The translations under genes and the position numbers were made by a program. A model generated the notes under the pieces. The model saw only the letters and a list, made by a program, of their open reading frames with translations, did no database searches and had not been told where the DNA came from. From Campylobacterales bacterium (GTDB taxonomy: Bacteria > Campylobacterota > Campylobacteria > Campylobacterales > QNZT01): a stretch of DNA of 33,094 nucleotides. The stretch covers positions 1 to 33,094 of the forward strand of contig JAMOMC010000100.1 of assembly GCA_027068765.1 (NCBI GenBank), written 5' to 3'. This document shows positions 16,714 to 24,381 of the stretch, one piece after another. Numbering within the stretch: the stretch's first letter is position 1; each line of letters starts with the position of its first letter.

Positions 16714-17978
16714 TAGCAAAGTTTAAAAAAGTGCTCTCAAATGATGGAGCACTTTTTACACTTTCAAGTCTTATTTATAGTTTTTCAACTTATTTAATAG
16801 CATTAACAATTCCATATATTTTTGATGTTAAGATGATGGCAGGATTCTCTGCGACATTTAATATCATCATGATTTTCTCATTTGTATTTGAGTTTGGACT
16901 CTCTACTAGTTATCTTCGTTTTAATCAAATTAGAAAAAATACAGATTTTATAAATGCCTATTTTCAACTATTTATTTTTGCTATATTGACACTATTTTAC
17001 TTTACATTTTTGGGTAATTTTTTAGGTGATATGTTTGGTTTTGATAATATTGAGCTAGGGGAGGAGTATATATATCTAGCTACTTTTGCAGTTTTGTCTT
17101 GGATATTTTTTAAAAATGTATATCTTTCAAATAAAAAGATTAAATTTATACTTTTAAATAGTGTGATTTTACTACTCATTAGAGTTGGGTTTTTAATTTA
17201 TATCTTTACGATAGAGGGACCTGTAACATTAGATGAGATATTTATATATTTGTTTATCGCTCCTTTTGTCTTAGTTGCATTTTTTAATATGAAATATAAT
17301 GTTGAGTATATTGTAAAGTCTTTTGAAAAAATCAAAGAAAAAAGAAATATATCTATTTTTAAAAAGAGGGTTAAGCAGTTCTTAGCTTTCTCTTTTTTAG
17401 CATATATTATAAACTCACTTTATATATATACAGGTAGGTATGCTCTTGTCTATTTGACTGATGAGAAGATGGAGCAACTCTTGGCAGAGCTTGGGTATGC
17501 TTTTACTTTTGGAGGGCTTATTATGATTTTTACTGTATCTATTAGATTGTATCTTATCTCTAAGTTTAATATATCAAATGTAGATGAGATTGTGAAGTAT
17601 GTCAAAAAAATTAATGGTTATAAGTATCAATTTATGGTAGTTGGAGCAGTTTTTTCAAGTTTGGTTGCTTTTACAGTTTATTTTATAAAGCCTGATTATT
17701 TAACTGAAAGAACGGCACTATTTACATTTATTTTAATCTTCTCTTATATGGTTATAGCTTATTTTAGTATGTTTACACTTTTGTCAAAAACATTTGATTT
17801 TAATAAGCTGGAATTGGGGCTTAATGTTGTTCGTCTTATTTTGGTTGTGATAGCAGTTGAACTTCTTTTGGGAGAATATCCAATAGCTGGATTTGCAGTT
17901 GTAAGTTTTTGCATGGTTATAATTGAATATATTTTTGCTAAAATAGTTCTTAAGAGAGTTTTAAAAAAGGATATATAG
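16710..17978 (+). CDS. wzx: Wzx-like polysaccharide flippase
   Basis: A 422-residue, very hydrophobic protein with about twelve predicted membrane helices spread through its length (for example near residues 35-57, 88-106 and 150-170) and short charged loops. It looks like an MOP-superfamily polysaccharide exporter that flips undecaprenyl-linked repeat units to the periplasm. Sequence conservation in this family is low, so the call rests on topology and on its place next to a Wzy-like protein. The start is GTG overlapping the wecC stop, with AGAGAAG upstream. The polymerase gene begins two bases after its stop. Confidence 0.75.
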   Translation: MIAKFKKVLSNDGALFTLSSLIYSFSTYLIALTIPYIFDVKMMAGFSATFNIIMIFSFVFEFGLSTSYLRFNQIRKNTDFINAYFQLFIFAILTLFYFTFLGNFLGDMFGFDNIELGEEYIYLATFAVLSWIFFKNVYLSNKKIKFILLNSVILLLIRVGFLIYIFTIEGPVTLDEIFIYLFIAPFVLVAFFNMKYNVEYIVKSFEKIKEKRNISIFKKRVKQFLAFSFLAYIINSLYIYTGRYALVYLTDEKMEQLLAELGYAFTFGGLIMIFTVSIRLYLISKFNISNVDEIVKYVKKINGYKYQFMVVGAVFSSLVAFTVYFIKPDYLTERTALFTFILIFSYMVIAYFSMFTLLSKTFDFNKLELGLNVVRLILVVIAVELLLGEYPIAGFAVVSFCMVIIEYIFAKIVLKRVLKKDI

Positions 17979-17980
17979 TT

Positions 17981-19171
17981 ATGGGATTTAGATTAATTAA
18001 AGATTTTATGTTTTTATTATTGATTTTTAGTTTTATTAATGATAATTTTATTGTTAATATTGCTGGAGAATCTGCACTAAAAGCAATTTTCGGTCTCTTT
18101 ATTCTTGTTAATATAAAGGAGATTTTACATGCTTTTATAAGACCAAAAAACCGTATATTAAAGACTTTTTTTATCTATATTTTTATAATGATTATTATTA
18201 TGCTTATAACAAAAGTGTTTTACTCTCATACTACACTTGCAAGTGGGTTTTTGGTTTTAATGCCGATGACAATTATATTTGCATATCTTAGTTACTATGA
18301 AAATTTTGAGAGACTTCTCTATATTATCTGGATAAGTGTTGTTGTGTCGTCGATAATCTCATTTTTTAATCCTCCAGTTGATCAGTGGACATTTAGAAGA
18401 TCAGGTGGAACAATGGATCCAAATGAGTTCTCAGCACAACTTCTTATGGCTAGTGCAATTACTATATTTTTATATGAAAAAAATAGAAATCTTATTTTTC
18501 TTGTTGGTTCTTTGGTGTTATTTTTAATTGTATTTGTCTATGCTGGATCAAAATCAGCGATGTTGACACTTGCAATTTTAGGATTTTATGCATTAATTAT
18601 AAAGTTTGGTTCTTTATTTAGAAAGATATTATCTTTTAAAGGTCTTATTGCTTTAGCAATTGTAGGACTTATTGTTTTGCAAGTTGATTTTAATAAGTTT
18701 GAAGCAGTATCTGGCATGCAAGATAGAGCAGCACAGCATGGTACTGCAGATACTAGGTTTGTATCTTGGGAAGCTGGTTGGAGAATGGCTCAAGATAACT
18801 TTTTATTGGGTATAGGATTAGAGGTATATGAAGATTATGCAAGAGGTTATGCTGTGGATTATATTGCCGATGGCTCTTTAGCGCCCCATAATGTTTTTGT
18901 AAAATTAATTGCGGAGGCTGGCATCTTTGCTTTTGTTAGTTTTTTGGTCTTTTTATATTATCTATTTACTACAAAAAGTATGCAAATTAGGCAAAGTTCA
19001 TATTTTTGGATAGCTTTAGCTACATATTCAAATGTTTTGATGGGTTTAACTCTCTCATCTACATATGATAAGACTTTTTGGATAGCTTTAGCACTTTTAT
19101 CTAATGTTATAATTATCTTATACAAAGAACAAAACAAGGTAAAAAATGAAAATACTACACATTTCCTCTGA
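17981..19171 (+). CDS. wzy: O-antigen polymerase/ligase-like protein (Wzy or WaaL type)
   Basis: A 396-residue polytopic membrane protein with about ten to twelve helices. The large periplasmic loop contains DTRFVSWEAGWRMAQDN and GIGLEVYEDYA, and later SLAPHNVFVKLIAEAGI (about 304-320). This matches the Wzy_C pattern, in which Arg and HN residues are functional. GGTMDPNEFSAQ near residue 143 is also characteristic. It would join repeat units in the periplasm, or ligate chain to an acceptor; the sequence does not separate the two, but next to a flippase and a Wzc co-polymerase a polymerase is favoured. Its last 26 bases overlap the next glycosyltransferase gene. Confidence 0.78.
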   Translation: MGFRLIKDFMFLLLIFSFINDNFIVNIAGESALKAIFGLFILVNIKEILHAFIRPKNRILKTFFIYIFIMIIIMLITKVFYSHTTLASGFLVLMPMTIIFAYLSYYENFERLLYIIWISVVVSSIISFFNPPVDQWTFRRSGGTMDPNEFSAQLLMASAITIFLYEKNRNLIFLVGSLVLFLIVFVYAGSKSAMLTLAILGFYALIIKFGSLFRKILSFKGLIALAIVGLIVLQVDFNKFEAVSGMQDRAAQHGTADTRFVSWEAGWRMAQDNFLLGIGLEVYEDYARGYAVDYIADGSLAPHNVFVKLIAEAGIFAFVSFLVFLYYLFTTKSMQIRQSSYFWIALATYSNVLMGLTLSSTYDKTFWIALALLSNVIIILYKEQNKVKNENTTHFL

Positions 19172-20243
19172 TATGCACACAGGCGGTGCTCAGAAATTTT
19201 GTATAGACATCTGTAATGAACTTGTTAAAAATAGAGATTTAGAAGTTATTATCTGTTCAATTGAAAAAATGAGTGAAAAACAGCAGATTATGTATCAAAA
19301 AATAAGTCCTGATGTGAAGTTTTTATCACTTGATAAAGTTGGTAAAAGTCCCCTGATTGCATTTAAAATTGCTAAAATGATTTTTTCTATTAAACCTGAT
19401 ATTACTCATACCCATACAAGAGCTCAAATGTTTTCAGCTTTAGGTTTAGTCTTGTTTAGAAGACCTAATATCCATACCATTCATAGTGTTGCTCACAAAG
19501 AGACGACAAAAGGTCGTCTTAGATTTTATAAGTTTTTATATGATTTTTTTAATTTTACACCTGTTTCTATAAGTGAGCAAGTCTTAAAATCAACTCAAGA
19601 TTTATATGGAAAAAAATATGTTGAAAAGATTGATAATGGTGTAAAAAAATTAGAAAAAACAGATAAATATCAAGAGACAAAAGAGTTTATTGATAAACTT
19701 AGAAAGAGTAAAAATACAAAAATATTTGTAAGTATTGGTAGGTTTTATAATGTAAAAAATCAAGAATTATTAATAGCCGCATTTGAAGCTTTGCTAGATG
19801 ATGAAACAGACGCACATCTTTTGATTTTAGGCTCTTTAGATGTGGTACCAGCATATGCAAAAAAGTGTGAAAATATGATAAAAACAAAAAGTAATATTCA
19901 TCTTTTGGGAGAGAGAGCAAATGTTAGTGATTATTTGATAGAGTCAGATGCTCTTTGTTTCTCTTCAATTTATGAAGGGCTTCCTATGGCAATTATTGAG
20001 GCTATGTCTGTTGGAGTTCCTACCGTTTCAACGGCAGTTGGTGGAATACCTGATGTGATAGTAGATGGAAAAAATGGATATTTATCAGATGATATGAGTG
20101 TGAAGTCTTATAAAGAGGCATTAAAAAAAGTTGTAGTAAATAACACTTTAGATAAAAATATTCTTATACAACATTATGAAAAACATTACGAAATCAAAGA
20201 TTGTGCAAATAGATATTTAGAACTTTATAGGAAAAAACTTTAA
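19146..20243 (+). CDS. GT4 glycosyltransferase
   Basis: A 365-residue GT-B enzyme. The N terminus MKILHISSDMHTGGAQKFC has the donor-domain-facing GG-AQ loop typical of GT4. The C-terminal domain starts about residue 193 (FVSIGRFYNVKNQELLI) and carries the retaining GT4 motif with two glutamates seven residues apart, EGLPMAIIEAM near 278-288, followed by VPTVSTAVGGIPDVI. The transferred sugar is unknown. The start lies inside the end of the polymerase gene, so translation is coupled. A 13-bp AT-rich hairpin overlaps its stop codon, and a gap of 80 bases separates it from the next gene, the largest gap within this half of the locus. Confidence 0.88.
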   Translation: MKILHISSDMHTGGAQKFCIDICNELVKNRDLEVIICSIEKMSEKQQIMYQKISPDVKFLSLDKVGKSPLIAFKIAKMIFSIKPDITHTHTRAQMFSALGLVLFRRPNIHTIHSVAHKETTKGRLRFYKFLYDFFNFTPVSISEQVLKSTQDLYGKKYVEKIDNGVKKLEKTDKYQETKEFIDKLRKSKNTKIFVSIGRFYNVKNQELLIAAFEALLDDETDAHLLILGSLDVVPAYAKKCENMIKTKSNIHLLGERANVSDYLIESDALCFSSIYEGLPMAIIEAMSVGVPTVSTAVGGIPDVIVDGKNGYLSDDMSVKSYKEALKKVVVNNTLDKNILIQHYEKHYEIKDCANRYLELYRKKL

Positions 20244-20262
20244 TTATTGTAATTAAAGTTTT
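20234..20262 (+). repeat. AT-rich hairpin over the end of the GT4 gene
   Basis: A perfect 13-bp stem (20234-20246 with 20250-20262) has a 3-base loop; the stop codon is inside the left arm. A seven-base T tract follows about 8 bases later (20271-20276 region). It may attenuate transcription between the sugar/export genes and the CapK-lyase pair, or protect the upstream mRNA. Only one C-G pair is present, so terminator strength should be low. Confidence 0.45.
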
Positions 20263-20323
20263 AGTAAAGATTTTTTGCTGTAACATGAGAAATAATGAGA
20301 TTAAAAATTACAGGAGTTAGCCA

Positions 20324-21709
20324 ATGTCCATAGATAGTATTTTACATTTGTATCGAGGTTTTTATTATAAGATGCCACAATTTATGAAAACTTTTATCGG
20401 TTCGGTTTATGGTAAGATACCACTATCTAAGAGGTTTGGTGATAAATATACTGAGCAAAAAGAAATTTTAGATAATTATACAAGTATGGATGAAAAAAAG
20501 AGAGATGAGTTCATTTATAACAAAATTCTAGAAACAATTAAGTTTGCCGAGGAGAATATACCTTATTATCAAAAAAGTTTTAAAAAAGCTGGTGTCTCAT
20601 CTACAGATTTTAAAATATTAGCAGATATAGAAAAATTTCCAATTATCTCAAAAGCAGATATAAAAGCAAATTTAGAAGATTTTTATATAGATAAGTTTGA
20701 AAAACCTATAGCATATTATACAGGTGGCTCACTCTCAACTCCTACAAAATATTTTCAACCACTATACACATCAAGAGCAAAAGAGAAAGTTTATAATAAC
20801 TATTTTTTTGAGAAGATTAATTATCACTATAGAGATAAAACCCTTCTTTTAAAAGGGAGAGAAGTATCAAAGCCTGATGAAGATATATATTGGGAGTATG
20901 AGCCAATTGATAACTATTTTTTGATTTCAAATAATTATATGAATTCAGATAAGTTTCCACTCATGTTTGCTAAAGCAAAATCATTTAAACCTAAGTTTCT
21001 TTTTGGTTATCCTAGTGCACTTTTGAGTTTTATTAAACAGAGCAAAATGTATGGCTATGAGCCACTTGACATAAAAGGTGTTATTTTATCGTCTGAGACA
21101 GCTTATGCTCATGAGGTCAAAATCATTAGAGATTATTTTGGTGTAGATGTTTTAACTCAATATGGACATACAGAAAGAGCAGCAATCGCTTATAGAGTTA
21201 ATGAAGAGTCTTATAGCTTTATGAATTCATATGGTGCAACTCGTATAATAGACAATGAAATTGTAGCAACTGGATTTGATAACAAAGTGATGCCTCTTAT
21301 AAACTACAAAACAGGTGATAGTGTGTCTGGAGATGTGAAGTATATTGAAGGTACAGATATCGCTCTTAGTTGTGACTCTATTGAAGGTAGAACACAAGAT
21401 TTTCTTGTAACTGATGACAAGAGACTTGTCTCAATTACAACTATGTGTGGAGGTCAACATCTTCCATTAGATCAAATCAGCAATATCCAGTATATTCAAA
21501 GTGAAGCTGGAAAAGTAAAAGTACTTGTTGAAGATCAAAATAAAGGTGTTGATCCTGAGGCTGTGATTTTAGGGATGAAGCAACTTGTTCGAGATGGTGT
21601 GGATTTTGAAGTGGAGCTTGTAGATAAGATAGAAAAAAGTTCAAGAGGTAAAAGAGTCATATGCAAACAGTCACTAGATATCGAAAAAATTAGAGCAGGT
21701 GTTGTATAA
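20324..21709 (+). CDS. CapK-like adenylate-forming enzyme (PaaK-related)
   Basis: A 461-residue protein of the ANL superfamily, similar to phenylacetate-CoA ligases but of the CapK group found in capsule and exopolysaccharide loci. The nucleotide-binding loop is YYTGGSLSTPTKYF at 131-144. Further motifs are FGYPSALLSF near residue 227 and TQYGHTERAA near residue 274, which supplies the adenine/acid-binding Glu. Later come the Asp-containing INYKTGDS and EGRTQDF segments. It should activate a carboxylic acid with ATP, perhaps an acyl or amino-acid decoration of the sugar chain; the substrate is not known for this group. ACAGGAG lies 8 bases before the ATG. It is followed by the lyase gene after 20 bases. 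Confidence 0.83.
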   Translation: MSIDSILHLYRGFYYKMPQFMKTFIGSVYGKIPLSKRFGDKYTEQKEILDNYTSMDEKKRDEFIYNKILETIKFAEENIPYYQKSFKKAGVSSTDFKILADIEKFPIISKADIKANLEDFYIDKFEKPIAYYTGGSLSTPTKYFQPLYTSRAKEKVYNNYFFEKINYHYRDKTLLLKGREVSKPDEDIYWEYEPIDNYFLISNNYMNSDKFPLMFAKAKSFKPKFLFGYPSALLSFIKQSKMYGYEPLDIKGVILSSETAYAHEVKIIRDYFGVDVLTQYGHTERAAIAYRVNEESYSFMNSYGATRIIDNEIVATGFDNKVMPLINYKTGDSVSGDVKYIEGTDIALSCDSIEGRTQDFLVTDDKRLVSITTMCGGQHLPLDQISNIQYIQSEAGKVKVLVEDQNKGVDPEAVILGMKQLVRDGVDFEVELVDKIEKSSRGKRVICKQSLDIEKIRAGVV

Positions 21710-21729
21710 ACTATATAAAAGGCTTTTAG

Positions 21730-23316
21730 GTGGATAAATATTTAAATTATTTTCATACCCTAAAGTATATGAAAACAAAGCAGATTAATTATAGGCTTTT
21801 TTATATGCTTCGTTCAAAATATAGAAAATTAACTAAATTTTCATACCCTTACAAAAAAGCATCTAAATCTAATAGGTTGAATTTTATAAAGAGTATAGAG
21901 AGTTATGATAGCTTCAAGAACGGAGAGTTTGAGTTTTTAAATCTCTCATATAAATTTGAAAATGGGATTGATTGGAATTATTTAGGTTATGGAAAACTTT
22001 GGGCATACAATTTAAATTATTTTGAGTTTTTAAATCAAAAAGATTTTGATTGTAAAGTTGGATTAGAGTTTATAAATGAGTTTATTGCCTCTTTGAGGAT
22101 AAATACAGAGGGATTGGAGCCTTTTCCTATTTCACTTCGAGGGATTAATTGGATTAAGTTTTTAAGTCAAAATGATATTAAAGATGAAAAAATAGATGAC
22201 TCTTTATATGCTCAATATATGATTTTAATGGATAATTTAGAGTATCATTTGCTAGGAAATCACCTGCTAGAAAATGGTTTTTCACTTCTTTTTGGTGCTT
22301 ATTATTTTAAAGACAATGAACTATATAATAAGGCAAAAGAGATATTGATTAGTGAATTAGATGAGCAGATATTAGAAGATGGGGCACATTTTGAATTGAC
22401 TCCTATGTATCACCAGATCATGCTTTTTAGAGTTTTGGATTCTCTTAATCTTGTGGTAAACCATGAGATATTTGATAAAGAGTTAGAAGAATTTTTTATC
22501 AAAAAAGCTGAGATAATGCTTTCTTGGCTTAAAAAAATTAGCTATAAAGATGGAGCAATCCCACATTTTAATGATTCTACAGATGGCATTGCACCAACAT
22601 CTATTAATCTTTTTGAATATGCAAAAAGACTAGGTTTGAAAAATATAGTTAAATTAGAGTTAAATGAGAGTGGATATAGAGCGAAAAATTTTGAGAGGTA
22701 TGAGCTTAGAGTTGATGTTGGTGAGATAGGTCCATCTTATATCCCAGGTCATGCACATAGTGATACTTTTGGTTTTGAGCTTAGAGTTGATGGAAAACCT
22801 TTTATAGTCGATAGTGGAATTTCCACTTATGAGAGTAATGAGCTTCGTTTAAAACAAAGACAAACATCTGCTCACAATACAGTGCAAATTGGTGATATTG
22901 AACAGTCTAAAGTTTGGTCAAGTTTTAGAGTGGCAAATCGTGCAAATATAAATTTTTTAAAAGAGTATGATGATACTATCATAGCCTCTCACGATGGATA
23001 TAAAGATTTAGGGATTATCCATCAAAGAACATTTAGTGCAAGTAATAAAACTATTGAGATAAAAGATTTGCTCATTGGAAAATATAATGGTGGATTTGAA
23101 AATAATGCATATATACATTTTCATCCAGATATTGATAAGGTAGAGATAAAAGATAATAAAATTATGATAAAAGATATAACTTTACTTATAGAGGGTTCAA
23201 AAAATCTGCAATTGGACGATTTTACATATGCATTTGGTTTTAATAGATTAAAAGATGCAAAATTGTTAAAAATTACTTTTAATAACGAACTTTTAGTCAC
23301 TATAAGCTTTTTGTGA
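21730..23316 (+). CDS. Heparinase II/III-like polysaccharide lyase
   Basis: A 528-residue protein. The N-terminal half is an alpha-toroid with WAYNLNYFEFL near residue 96, ISLRGINWIKF near 136 and HLLGNHLLENG at 173-183, giving Asn177 and His178. MYHQIMLFR carries Tyr227. The C-terminal beta-sheet domain begins about residue 325 and contains PGHAHSDTFGFEL with His341 and His343, the signature of the Heparinase II/III family. These enzymes cleave uronic-acid glycans by beta-elimination; Asn/His and Tyr are the usual catalytic residues. No signal peptide is evident, which is odd for a periplasmic lyase. The start is GTG with AAAAGG 7 bases upstream. Its substrate may be the locus's own ManNAcA-containing polymer (inference). 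Confidence 0.85.
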   Translation: MDKYLNYFHTLKYMKTKQINYRLFYMLRSKYRKLTKFSYPYKKASKSNRLNFIKSIESYDSFKNGEFEFLNLSYKFENGIDWNYLGYGKLWAYNLNYFEFLNQKDFDCKVGLEFINEFIASLRINTEGLEPFPISLRGINWIKFLSQNDIKDEKIDDSLYAQYMILMDNLEYHLLGNHLLENGFSLLFGAYYFKDNELYNKAKEILISELDEQILEDGAHFELTPMYHQIMLFRVLDSLNLVVNHEIFDKELEEFFIKKAEIMLSWLKKISYKDGAIPHFNDSTDGIAPTSINLFEYAKRLGLKNIVKLELNESGYRAKNFERYELRVDVGEIGPSYIPGHAHSDTFGFELRVDGKPFIVDSGISTYESNELRLKQRQTSAHNTVQIGDIEQSKVWSSFRVANRANINFLKEYDDTIIASHDGYKDLGIIHQRTFSASNKTIEIKDLLIGKYNGGFENNAYIHFHPDIDKVEIKDNKIMIKDITLLIEGSKNLQLDDFTYAFGFNRLKDAKLLKITFNNELLVTISFL

Positions 23317-23320
23317 TAAA

Positions 23321-23371
23321 ATAGTTAAATTATTTAATAAATTTAAAGTATTTATTAATATATTTAATTAT
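23321..23371. repeat. Imperfect AT-rich inverted repeat after the lyase gene
   Basis: Arms 23321-23342 and 23350-23371 pair with one 3x3 internal mismatch and one G-T, leaving a 7-base loop. It begins five bases after the lyase stop. With only one G it would be a weak terminator. It lies in the 223-base gap 23317-23539, which has no gene. Confidence 0.55.
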
Positions 23372-23433
23372 AAAATTAACATTAAGTTGTTTACAGGTTT
23401 GTCTATAGTGACATTTTGTGTAAAAAAGTAATA

Positions 23434-23484
23434 AAATATTATTTTAGTCAATAAATATTAACAATTTATTTTAAAATAATATTT
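23434..23484. repeat. AT-rich inverted repeat upstream of the wza promoter
   Basis: AAATATTATTTTA (23434-23446) and its exact reverse complement (23472-23484) form 13-bp outer arms. Inside, AATAAAT (23450-23456) pairs with ATTTATT (23464-23470) around a 7-base loop. The right arm ends just before the candidate -10 at 23492 and covers its -35 position, so it could be an operator or bend site for the export genes. Confidence 0.6.
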
Positions 23485-23497
23485 AATATTCTATAAT
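23469..23497 (+). promoter_or_regulatory. Candidate promoter of the wza-wzc-wecA unit
   Basis: TATAAT at 23492-23497 is a perfect -10 box; the -35 position 17 bases upstream (23469-23474) reads TTTTAA, a weak match. Transcription would start near 23504, giving a leader of about 36 bases before the wza ATG, with AAAGGTAAGAG as ribosome site. Confidence 0.55.
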
Positions 23498-23539
23498 GAA
23501 TTTAAGACTAGAAAGATATAAAAAATAAAAGGTAAGAGA

Positions 23540-24364
23540 ATGAAATACAAATATTTAGCTGCTATCTCTTTATTGGTAACATCGATTTTTATCGGTGGTT
23601 GTGGTTCTAAAAACAATGAGTATGTTCTTTTTGAAAACGAAAAGAACAAAAATTTAAATCCAGAGCTTGCAACACAGAGAATTGCATCTTCGTATGAAGA
23701 TGCATATGAGCATAAGTTAATGCCAAATAACCGTGTATCTATTTTGGTCTTTAACCATCCAGAGTTAAGCACTAGAGATGTAAGATCTATGGTTGCACCT
23801 GCTGATGAGAGAGGAGCTCTTATCATTAAAGATGGTACGATAAATATACCGCTTGTTGGAGTGGTTCGTATCTCTGGCTTGACTGAGAGAGAAGCTAGTG
23901 ATTTATTATCTCGTGAATACTCAAGATATATTAAAAATGCTCATGTTACACTGGAAGTATTAAATAAAAGAGTTTATGTAATGGGTGAAGTAGTAACACC
24001 TGGTCGGGTAAATATCATAGAAAATAGCTCAAATTTATTAGAAATAATTTCTAGTAGTGGAGGATTGACTGATTTTGCAGCTAGAAATGAGGTAAAGATT
24101 ATTAGGGGAACGGAGTCTAATCCAATTGTTAAAACAGTGGATCTTACAAAAATTAGCTCTTTAGGTACAGGAAGTTTAACTCTCTATCCAAATGATGTTG
24201 TTTATGTGAAACCAAACAGATTAAAGCAGAGAAACTTAGCTATTGCTGAGGCTATGCCTGCGATTAATATAGTTCAAGCGGTATTGGGAGCACTTTTTAC
24301 AGGTAAACAGCTTACAAATACACAAATTTTTAATGTCGGTGAATTTACCGGTTATCAATTTTAG
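23540..24364 (+). CDS. wza: Wza-like outer-membrane polysaccharide export lipoprotein
   Basis: A 274-residue lipoprotein: signal peptide 1-20 with lipobox FIGGC and Cys21 as lipidation site. Residues about 60-145 are the polysaccharide export domain (NRVSILVFNHPELSTRD ... GTINIPLVGVVRISGLTEREASDLL). An SLBB domain follows at about 148-215 (VYVMGEVVTPGRVNI ... DVVYVKPN). It is shorter than E. coli Wza (about 379 residues) and has a single clear SLBB repeat, as in many compact exporters. It would form the outer-membrane exit channel and work with the Wzc-like protein encoded 17 bases downstream. A C-terminal amphipathic stretch could be the membrane-spanning helix. Confidence 0.9.
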   Translation: MKYKYLAAISLLVTSIFIGGCGSKNNEYVLFENEKNKNLNPELATQRIASSYEDAYEHKLMPNNRVSILVFNHPELSTRDVRSMVAPADERGALIIKDGTINIPLVGVVRISGLTEREASDLLSREYSRYIKNAHVTLEVLNKRVYVMGEVVTPGRVNIIENSSNLLEIISSSGGLTDFAARNEVKIIRGTESNPIVKTVDLTKISSLGTGSLTLYPNDVVYVKPNRLKQRNLAIAEAMPAINIVQAVLGALFTGKQLTNTQIFNVGEFTGYQF

Positions 24365-24381
24365 AAAAGGGGAGATAGAGT

